From Eurosta solidaginis (lineage: Eukaryota; Arthropoda; Insecta; Diptera; Tephritidae), in the NCBI RefSeq assembly GCF_040869045.1, contig NC_090319.1, forward strand, positions 391,359,601 through 391,423,600: a stretch of DNA of 64,000 bases, given 5' to 3'. Position 1 is the stretch's first letter. Each line of letters starts with the position of its first letter. Shown here piece by piece: positions 56,297 to 64,000 of this stretch. The position numbers and the translations under genes are program-made. Under the pieces are notes generated by a model. It saw only the letters and a list, made by a program, of their open reading frames with translations. It did not search any database and was not told where the DNA came from.

Positions 56297-56984
56297 ACAT
56301 CTCTCTTTAAAATCCATATGTGCTAAAACACGACCAAAACCGTCGGGAGAGGTATTAATAAAAGCGTTTTTGCCTCGCTTCCAATAATTCGAATACTTTT
56401 TCGCCTTTGGACTATTGATAACAGGACAAAAGGCGTCTTCTCATTTCTCTTTCCACATTTTTGGACGAGTTATTGCAGTTGACCTCGGTTTCGCGGAAAA
56501 CTTTTCAACGGGTAGAAAAACAAGAAAAACTGTTGGTAAAATTGTTTTGCGCGGATATAGTTTTGGTCTCCAAACTGGTGTTGGACCCACCCAGGGTAAT
56601 TTTTTATAAGCGCGGCCGAAGGACGCCAATGCAAAAAGGTGTTCTGCGCAAAAATACTATGGATCCCACCCCCGGTTTCGGAGCGCTCCGGGGCCATTTT
56701 TCGATTTTTTGGAAATATCTTTTCGCTGAAATAAAATTCGTTCAAAGAAATTTACCATCACTGCAACCCATATCTGATAGTCCGCGCCTTTTTTTGTTTC
56801 CCTGCGTCGCTTTCCACGACAGTGTCAAACGCATGTTCCACGCACGTTCCAATGAGTTCCACAATAGATTGACACTGACCGAAATGTTAAACGGCGGTGT
56901 GTTAGAAAGAGAAAGGAATTGTTTCTTTCTCATACATATCATACTTATAAACCTGTACCAAATATCATCTTTGCCTGTACTATG
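56297..56984 (-). mobile_element. A6: partial A-family element with C fragment and D footprint
   Basis: Reverse-oriented A sequence. About 56530-56725 is replaced by a C-family piece (TTTTATAAGCGCGGCCGAAGG, AAAATACTATGGATCCCA). At its end the terminal CCTGTAC occurs twice (56952-56958 and 56974-56980) around CAAATATCATCTTTG, before TATG at 56984. Confidence 0.65.
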
Positions 56985-57007
56985 CAGCAAAACAATGTAC
57001 ACAACAC

Positions 57008-57140
57008 CATTGTTTACTGTATAGTTTGGCAGCTTAAATAGAGCTTATGTTGTGAATAGAGTGGAAGGCAGTGGACTAGTCATTCGAATGTCATATAATG
57101 AAGGAATTGATGTTCGGAGTTTTTTCAGAATTTGCCCGAA
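57008..57140 (-). repeat. B4: end fragment of B-family element
   Basis: CATTGTTTACTGTATAGTTTGGCAGC and about 110 bp beyond are the inverse of the right end of B2 (60761). The other end is missing. Confidence 0.6.
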
Positions 57141-58346
57141 ATCCTGAATCACAAAAGGGGATGTAGTTAAGTACGAAAATGAAAAAATGTGGTTAGGTTT
57201 TGCTCCTGTTTTAGCAGGAGATTTTCATTTTAAAAACGTAATATACAAACCAATGTTCATTCTATTACTTTGTTAGCAGGAGATTTTCATTTTAAAAATG
57301 TAATATATAAACCAATGTTCCTTCCATTACTCATTTTATCAATGGAGCTTCACATGCACTTTACAATAACATGCTTTTTATTTTTACGAACTTATTCCTC
57401 AATGACTTCTTAAATGTTCTTCTTAAATATTATACATGTGTTTAAAGTAGCAGGACTAAAATAATATTGACAAATCTGATATGTCAAACTAATTTTATAT
57501 AATAAAAATGATTTCATAAATTGCATGCATTTTATACATATGCATTATATTTAAAATTTTCTCTAACTATTCGTTTTGTGCTGACTAAATTTTGCTTATG
57601 CATAACTTTCTTTGGCTATATAAGATAACAATTCCAGGGGCCGTTAACAAATACTTTATTTGAAAGAAATCGTTCAGTGATTCGTCAAATAAGGGTTACT
57701 TTAAATAACGGACGTTAAAAGTTCCCCTGTCACATGAGGAAAAATGAAATACAACTATTTTTATAACATGAAGATAGACAGAAATTTTATTGGGGATTGC
57801 ACTGCGACCGTTGATCTATTGTGCCCTCTTCAGATTTCGTCGCGTTCCAGGAGGATATGTTCCACCGTCTCTCCTGATCGATCACGAAATCGACATGAAT
57901 ACAAAATTACGTTTTTATTTAGTTGAACGGCGATAGAAATTTTTATATTTTTCAAGAAATCCAGGAAACTTCAGGAAGAACCTTAAGTTTTTAATTATTT
58001 GTGTTTTGCTTTGACGTTGGCGGTGCGTTGTTTACAGATTGAAGCAATTAAAGCGCGTGTGTTCAAAGTCACATGTAGACGCGACGCAAGTACCAAAACC
58101 ACTCAAAAGTCACCATAAGCTTAGTTGCTTCATGTGTTATTTATCATTATTAATTAAAAATGTTGGATCTCGTAAGAAGCTAAACTTAGGCAAGATACAC
58201 ACGAGACATAGCTTCGTAAACGCGTACAAAATATGGAATGCAGCTACGATTTTCTACGCCTCAAGATTTCTTATGCTGTACCTAATACGCGGCTATGAAG
58301 ATACGCCTCGTATGCATCTTCCCTTAGATTATTATCAAAGAAAAAA
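57141..58346. other. intergenic with small repeats
   Basis: AGCAGGAGATTTTCATTTTA recurs at about 57218 and 57275 (57-bp tandem pair). On the minus strand about 57905-57830 reads CRFRDRSGETVEHILLER, like the C-terminal Cys/His region of a non-LTR element. No gene is claimed for the 58039-58419 frame, because its end is shared with the direct repeat S. Confidence 0.35.
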
Positions 58347-58679
58347 TACGAAGTATGCAATGTGTAAAAGATTAAAATATGCAAAAGAAGGCAATTGGGA
58401 AAAACTTTACAACAACTAAGGCATGACAGCTGAATGCGTTTGTAACCATTTCAACTATCGTAGGAGTGCGGGTTCGACTCCCACTCCCGGGAGAAATGGC
58501 TTTGAAGAGATTTACAAGGTATAATCGAAACAGCTGTCGCCTTGTACGTCCTGATGTCACGTTGTTTAAATTTTTCCCAAATTATTAAATAAATTATAAA
58601 ATTAAAAATTGCTTCAAATAAATGTTTTCATACATTTAAAAAAAAGCAATACGGGCAATCCCCGATTAAATCATACAAA
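58347..58679 (+). repeat. S1: tRNA-like repeat unit, first copy
   Basis: About 333 bp, repeated at 58788-59122. It contains GGTTCGACTCC (58471-58481), a perfect pol III B-box, inside GTGCGGGTTCGACTCCCAC, which can form a T-arm-like stem. An A box is not clear. It ends with CAATCCCCGATTAAATCATA. Likely tRNA-derived SINE or tRNA pseudogene. Confidence 0.6.
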
Positions 58680-58787
58680 CAGACAAAATTGGTTAATTCG
58701 TTGTAAATAGAACAAACACAGCAACAATACCAAAGTTTCTTTGAAAACCAGCCTTACCAGCAAGCATAGCTTTAACACTTAATTGCA

Positions 58788-59122
58788 TACGAAGTATGCA
58801 ATATGTAAAAGATTAATATATGCAAAAGAAGGCAATTGGGAAAAACTTTACAACAAATAAGGCATGACGTCGCTGAATACGTTTGTAACCATTTCAACTA
58901 TCGTAGGAGTGCGGGTTCGACTCCCACTCCCGGGAGAAAAGGCTTTGAAGAGATTTACAAGGTATAATTGAAACAGCTATCGCCTTGTCCGTCCTGATGT
59001 CACGTTGTTTAAATTTTTCCCAAATTATTAAATGAATTATAAAATTAAAAATTGCTTCAAATAAATGTGTTCATACATTTAAAAAAAAGCAATACGGGCA
59101 ATCCCCGATTAAATCATACAAA
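58788..59122 (+). repeat. S2: tRNA-like repeat unit, second copy
   Basis: Direct copy of S1 after a 108-bp spacer, with a few substitutions (for example CATGACGTCGCTGAATAC for CATGACAGCTGAATGC). The B-box GGTTCGACTCC is kept (58914-58924). Confidence 0.6.
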
Positions 59123-59215
59123 AAATGCTTTGTTTTTTAAACTTTGCTTTCGCTTCCATACTACTATTTCATTATTAAAAAAAAAATTGTTCTGAAAAAT
59201 GCAACCTTGTCACAC

Positions 59216-60343
59216 ACGGTTGCCACGCCATGTTTTCATTTAGGACCAAAATGCAACGAAAAAAATACCAGATCTCAAAAAAAAGGGCCAAATTTTATTG
59301 GTATACAAACAATTGGGATGTTTCAATGGTTTAATATACAAAATTTTAATAAAGTAGAAACTTGGTTTTAATTCAAACTGCACAAACAAAAATAAAGTGC
59401 ACCTTTAGGTATTATATGTTCTCATTTCTAGGATTAGTCTATGTCTTTCACCAACCAAACGTTGTGAACCTAGTTTTGCTTGATTGCAATGGAATAAAGT
59501 GCATAGCGCAGTTAGGTTTTATTAAAGAACGGTTAAAAAATTTGCGTTGTGGCAAACTCAGTAAATGGTAAATAAAACTAAGCAGTGGTGTTAATGCTAT
59601 TTTTATAGATGTTTACTTTTTCCTTAACAGTTTAAAATTCATACCAGAGCCTAGATTCAGTAAGTGTGAGTTGGCACTCAGACTAAAAATCAAGCGTCTT
59701 AAAAGTTTCAACTGTGTAATAACTGAATACCGATCGAAATATCTAACCATTAAAACAAGTGTTTTTTCTGATAAGTCCGTTGTTTCATCAAAAATTAATG
59801 ACAATGTCTTTGCCAGAACATTCAACACTTCCCTATTTAATGCCTTGCCTAAATTATCTGCCGGGTGCAATGTCATTGTTCTGCTACATTTTATAGATAG
59901 AGCAATTTTCGTGGTAAGAATTTCATTGAGGTGTAAATTGGTTAGGTTTTTCAATTATTTTATACGATGTTAAATGATTAAGTTGAAATACGACTTTTCT
60001 AGTCTTTAGCTTTACCGGAAGTGCCGGCCACAATATTTATTTTCAAGGTTTCCCCCTATTTTCATATCGATAGTTTTACAATATTTACAATAGGGTTGCT
60101 TAACTTCTAATAACATAAGCTACATGTACATAATGGGTTTACAGAAGTAAATTGAAAATTATGTGTGGGTAATAGATTTGCCGAAAATTTTATTAGCAGT
60201 ATTTTGAATTTTTGTTTCAGTGAAAAAGAAATAAAAGTACCAAATCCGTGCCGAACAAGAACCAAAATTGAAATAAGGACCAGCGGACCATATGGGGTTG
60301 AAAAGGGCCATTTTTTGTTCAAATGGACTGAGGTGGCAACCGT
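59216..60343. mobile_element. hAT-type element, internally deleted
   Basis: Termini CACGGTTGCCAC (from about 59215) and GTGGCAACCGTG (to about 60344) are inverted. The flanking 8-mers TTGTCACA-like and TTCTCAAA agree at 6 of 8, a weak target duplication. A hAT transposase piece lies inside on the minus strand. Confidence 0.6.
59613..59954 (-). pseudogene. hAT transposase core fragment
   Basis: Contains AKTLSLIFDETTDLSEKTLVL and MVRYFD, the first catalytic-Asp region of hAT transposases (the DETTD box). An N-terminal SRTMTLHPADNLGKAL-type segment precedes it. The remaining core and dimerisation domain are deleted. Confidence 0.65.
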
Positions 60344-60408
60344 GTTCTCAAATGCAAGCTTCCACATCAAATACATACACATATAAGTACTTTGACATTA
60401 CGAAATAC

Positions 60409-60761
60409 CATTGTAAATTTTACCAAGTAGCGCAACTAACAGCTGATCGGTGAAAATTCGCACATTCACACGCACAGTTCTCGACTCAGTTTCAAAACAA
60501 CACTTTAGATTATTTAACTCAAATTTTAAAGTGAGATAATCTTTACGAATTTATGTACATAGAATATATAAGGCGTTTTTGTTGTTATTAAAACAGTAGT
60601 TTTATTTTTATTAAAGCTTTTATCAATTTTTTTTTTTAATTTTCAAAAAACTCCGAACACCATTCCTTCATTTTATGACATTCGACTGCCTAGTCCACTG
60701 CCTTCCACTCTATTCGCAACATATCCTCTGTTTAAGTTGCCAAACTATATAGTAAACAATG
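60409..60761. mobile_element. B2: 353-bp CAT...ATG element
   Basis: CATTGTAAATTTTACCAAG... to ...ACTATATAGTAAACAATG, flanked by the perfect 8-bp duplication CGAAATAC (60401-60408 and 60762-60769). Confidence 0.85.
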
Positions 60762-61069
60762 CGAAATACATTGTCGCGTTGTAAGCCAAAGTATTTTTGC
60801 ATAAAACCGTTTTGACCACCACAATACCACAGATTAAGTATAAAATTTCACAAAAATAATAAATTTTTTCGAAAAATCACACCGAATAACTGCAGTCCTT
60901 GTTTACGAATTTAGAAACAATGAGAATGGCAAACACGAACGAGTATGAAATATAATATCAAAACGTATATGCACATGGTTTGAAACGAAAATGCTTTAAA
61001 AACGCATGAAATTTTTAAATTAAAGTTGAAAAAAAAATGTTAAAAACTTTAATATAAATAAATAATATA

Positions 61070-61203
61070 ACAACAAATACGCCTTATATATTCTATTTAT
61101 ACATCAATTGGTAAGGTTTATCTCACTAAAATTTAAGCTAAATAATCTAAAGTTTTTTTTTGAAATCAGCTGTTAGTTGCGCTACTTGGTAAAATTTACA
61201 ATG
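61070..61203 (-). repeat. B3: inverted left-end fragment of B family
   Basis: The sequence ending GCGCTACTTGGTAAAATTTACAATG (61203) is the inverse of the first about 135 bp of B2, forming an inverted pair with it. Confidence 0.7.
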
Positions 61204-61290
61204 GACAATACTTTACAGAATCGCATGGAAATTTGAAGTGTAAATTTTCTGTGTGAATGAGTTTTTAATAAGCATGGCGGAACGATACAA

Positions 61291-62527
61291 CATAGTACAG
61301 GCAAAGAGGATAAATACAATAAGATCCGTCACTCGTTATTTTTTTGGCATTTACTCGATGTATACTGAGAGGTAGTCGCTACTTTTTTTTTGGGCGAGAT
61401 GTTTATAAATGTCTTCTATACATTTTCGTGGGGTATTTGTGTTTATTTTTCGACTGTATTAAATTAATTTATTTAATTCTTTTTCCAAAAATCACAGTTG
61501 CACAAGGGGCCTACACGGCATGGATAAATGCGAGACAATTAAAAATGTCCCTCTCAGAAAACATTCGGCATCAATTTTTTCAATTTCCAGCGAGATACTC
61601 GCCACAAAATAACGAGTGACGGCTCTTATTGTATTTATCCTCTTTGGTACAGGTCTACAAGTAGGATATGTAGCAGCACGCACATACACAGCAACGCTCA
61701 CCTGAAAAAATACTTGTTCTTGTTCGTTTTTTTTGTGGATGCAATTTGGCACTGTTGTACTTCTTAGGTCCAAAAAAAGGTTAGTAGCCGCTAACGAAAA
61801 CTGCGTTAAAATGTAATTGTAAAATTACAAAGAAATACTCTTATATATTTTCAAACGAGCACTTAATTACATCTCTCTTTAAAATACATATTTTTTGGAC
61901 AATTTTAATTAACAAATTGTGATACTTTATTACCGGGGCGATTGCTAAAGCAGGACCAAAACCATCGGGGGAGGTATTAATACACGCGTTTTTGCCTCGC
62001 TTCGAATAATTCGAATACGTTTTCGCCTTTGGACTATTGATAACAGGATGAAACGCGTCTTTTCATTTCTCTTTCCACATTTTTGGACAGGTTATTGCAG
62101 TCGACCTCGGTTTCAAACTGTTTTTCGCAGAGAACTTTTGAACGGGTAGAAAAAATTAGCACCAGTGTTTGTATTCTTAATATTGGAATAACTACGCGTC
62201 CTCAGATACCCCAATTCAAGACTTTTGTATAATTTTCTGTAGGACCCATATAGGTGTATTACATTTTCATACTGAATTCGTTCAAAAAAATTTACCATCA
62301 CAACAAACATTTCTTATTTTCCGCTCTTTTTTTTCCCTGCGTCGCTTTCCACGACAGCAACACCGGTAATTTTGACACTTCGTTCAGTGTCAAACGCATG
62401 TTCCACGCAGGTTCCACTGAGTTCCACAATAGTTTGACACTGACCGAAATGTCAAACGGCAGTGTGTTAGAAAGAGAAAGGAATTGTTTCCTTCTCATAC
62501 ATATCATACTTGTAAACCTTTACTATG
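61291..62527 (-). mobile_element. A7: A-family element nested in M2, host of D
   Basis: CATAGTACAGG (61291) to CCTTTACTATG (62527), reverse orientation. The perfect 8-bp duplication CGATACAA flanks it (61283-61290 and 62528-62535). D sits 11 bp from one end. Confidence 0.85.
61302..61646. mobile_element. D: 345-bp inverted-repeat element nested in A7
   Basis: CAAAGAGGATAAATACAATA... to ...GTATTTATCCTCTTTG, with inverted ends of about 36 bp. GTACAGG is duplicated on both sides (61295-61301 and 61647-61653). The flanking bases A/G make it a one-mismatch 8-mer. Confidence 0.8.
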
Positions 62528-62749
62528 CGATACAAGGTGGCAGCATGGGACAGCTGATAATAAACTTTTTTTAATTTGATTCGGCGCAGTACGACTTTGA
62601 CATTTGTCCATCGAATTTACAAAAACAAAGTACATGGAATTTTTACTCATGTTTGTAGGTATGTTACCATGCTGCCACCTTGTATCATTCCGCCATGTTA
62701 ATTAGTTTACATTTTTCAGTTTTTCATAGTTAGGAAATTGACCCCTGCT

Positions 62750-62769
62750 CATTGTAAACATTTACTATG
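62750..62769. repeat. 20-bp CAT...ATG terminus pair, probable element remnant
   Basis: CATTGTAAACATTTACTATG: two family-like ends with almost nothing between. Flanks CCCCTGCT and GCTCTGCT agree at 6 of 8, as expected of an old target duplication. Confidence 0.4.
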
Positions 62770-63053
62770 GCTCTGCTAAATAGCCCGGCGAACAACTTGA
62801 AATAAAATAAATACAAAATGTTATAAAAATACGTAATAAAGTAAAGTGGACGATTGAAATGTGTGAACTATTTATACATGTGCATATTTACATACATACT
62901 TAGATACGTACATATGCTCAAAAAATGTTTTATTATTAGTACCTACATACATGTACATATTAGTTTTTTTGTGTTTGAATACTTGGCAAGTCAGTGAAAC
63001 TTTTACCAAACGAAATAATTTGTGTGAAATCATAAAGTAGCTCATACGTCAAG

Positions 63054-63203
63054 ATGGTCAATGTTGATTGCCAATCGAGACGCAGCACCAGAATATCGGT
63101 TATTATATTGGGCTGTGCGCTATGTACCGTTATGATGGCATACTTCGTTTTCGGTGATAATAATGATGAACAAGGGTTAAGAAATTTACGAATGATATCC
63201 ATC
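63054..63203 (+). CDS. first coding exon of a probable type II membrane protein
   Basis: ATG at 63054 in good context (GTCAAGATGG). It has 50 codons with no stop and ends in phase 0 at ATATCCATC|GTAAGT (63203/63204). The product has a short basic cytoplasmic N-terminus (VNVDCQSRRSTRIS), one hydrophobic span of about 18 residues (VIILGCALCTVMMAYFVF) and an acidic juxtamembrane stretch (GDNNDEQ). This layout is typical of Golgi type II enzymes such as glycosyl- or sulfotransferases. The family cannot be named because the remaining exons lie beyond the window. Confidence 0.6.
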
Positions 63204-63299
63204 GTAAGTGTTACAACATTTAAGAGATAGATACAGTATAAATACCTCCATTTACTTACTGATTATCTCCATTCTAAAGACGGTTAAAGCACTGCCACT

Positions 63300-64000
63300 C
63301 AAATTAAGTTATACGCGTTCAAAAATGTCGGGAGACGTGTCAGACGGTATTAATAATCCAAGGCGGAAAAAAATAATTTTGCGTCTATCAAAAGATATTC
63401 CCAAAAAATTACCTCGTACAAAAAGGGGCTGGAATACGTAGTATTCATAGCTGCGGGTAGTGCACTAAATTTTGATTGCACTACGCTTTCATTAGCATTA
63501 CACACCTCGTGTTCCAATCGTACATGAATCAGATATGGATAGAGATTTAACATGCAAATGCAACAACTATGTGATCCATATGGTTCACATTGTTGTTGCA
63601 TTTGCATGTTAAATCTCTATCCGTATCTGGTTCATGTACCACTGGAACACGAGGACTATATTGGAAAAATTTTAGTGTATTCTGAAGCTGAAAATATTTT
63701 TACAACTAATAAGCTTTTAAATTTTAGTGAAACATTTTTCAGCTTCACTACCACTATAGCTGAGTGAGGCTGATAGTTTTTACGACTCAACTGTGAGTGA
63801 AGGATGGTGCATTAATGTATTACTACCAACTATGATAGTATTTTTGCGCAGAACTCCTTACAACGACATGAACACTTTAAACGTCAACTGCAAATATCTC
63901 CTGAGAGAGTTAAAACTTTTCTTTGTCTTCAGGCTATTGTTGCCGAGGTCAAGAAGCGTCGTTTGATACCTCTCCCGATATTTTTGGACGTGTATTAGCA
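63300..64000. repeat. C5: large C-family element in the intron, cut by the window end
   Basis: The left end (about 63300-63430: AAAAATGTCGGGAGACGTGTC, TATTAATAATCCAAGGCGG) is mirrored by 63950-64000 (CGTTTGATACCTCTCCCGAT). The end lies at or beyond the window edge. A long hairpin is carried inside. Confidence 0.5.
63506..63653. repeat. near-perfect hairpin, about 65-bp arms
   Basis: The left arm from CTCGTGTTCC (63506) to about 63572 pairs with the right arm about 63586-63653 (...GGAACACGAG), with only a few mismatches and a loop of about 13-25 bases. It is transcribable within the intron after 63203. Confidence 0.75.

Larger units (their letters stand above)
61273..62697. mobile_element. 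M2: GGTGGCAGCATGG-family element, host of A7
   Basis: Starts CATGGCGGAACGATACAA and ends TGTATCATTCCGCCATG. The flanking 8-mers TTAATAAG (61265-61272) and TTAATTAG (62698-62705) match at 7 of 8. Removing A7 leaves an element of about 180 bp like M1. Confidence 0.8.

Noticed and set aside
58039..58419. 126-codon plus-strand frame with many Lys and Tyr
   Set aside because: Its last part lies in the direct repeat S1 and it has no recognisable motif; not enough to call a gene.
58441..58500. A functional tRNA gene at the perfect B-box
   Set aside because: No acceptor stem or clear A-box could be folded around it, and it is part of a duplicated 333-bp unit.
62960..63202. Minus-strand 80-codon frame
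   Set aside because: It overlaps the plus-strand exon 63054-63203, which has a better start, a membrane span and a splice donor; the minus frame is a shadow.

Overview
This window is nuclear DNA of an insect, most likely a brachyceran (higher) fly. The evidence is AT-rich sequence, introns with GT-AG borders, a probable fly Flacc (ZC3H13-like) gene, and a repeat content of non-LTR elements, gypsy-type LTR elements, hAT relics and many short inverted-repeat elements. A tephritid-like genome is my guess; I cannot prove it from sequence alone.

Three things look like host genes. (1) A minus-strand gene has three coding exons (25653-24482, 3446-2023, 1700-1042). They splice in frame into 1,084 codons plus a stop, probably the m6A-writer cofactor Flacc/ZC3H13. 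Its first intron is about 21 kb and consists largely of retroelements. (2) An intronless 197-codon plus-strand ORF (41465-42058) has no family I recognise. (3) A short plus-strand first exon (63054-63203) encodes a cytoplasmic stub and one membrane anchor and ends at a clean GTAAGT donor. The rest of that gene lies beyond the window.

The big intron can be read as layers. A jockey-like element (J1, minus) was entered by a 2.4-kb hAT-type element (5729-8103, 8-bp duplication) and by an Ingi-like LINE (G1, 8576-16693). G1 was then entered by a second full-length copy of itself (G2, 10715-14775, 12-bp duplication). G2 keeps one open frame with a 2A-like NPGP site, two PHD-like zinc fingers, APE endonuclease, reverse transcriptase (YADD) and a terminal CCHC knuckle. 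Downstream lie a 5'-truncated Ingi copy (G3), another jockey relic (J2), and two copies of a 400-bp SINE-like retroposon. The SINE has perfect target duplications and the same ...GCTACAACAACAAC 3' end as the LINE.

From 25.7 to 64 kb the sequence is a patchwork of short DNA elements. At least five families (called A, B, K, L and M here) share one architecture: termini CAT...ATG and 8-bp target duplications. They nest in one another, up to three deep at 61.3-62.7 kb. There are also two degenerate gypsy-type elements (32.6-38.2 kb plus; 52.8-56.3 kb minus), four hAT transposase relics, several long palindromes or foldbacks (28.5, 31.0, 39.0-41.1, 45.7-47.5 and 63.5 kb), and two direct-repeat arrays carrying tRNA-like (pol III box) sequence. 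No tRNA, rRNA or CRISPR gene was seen.
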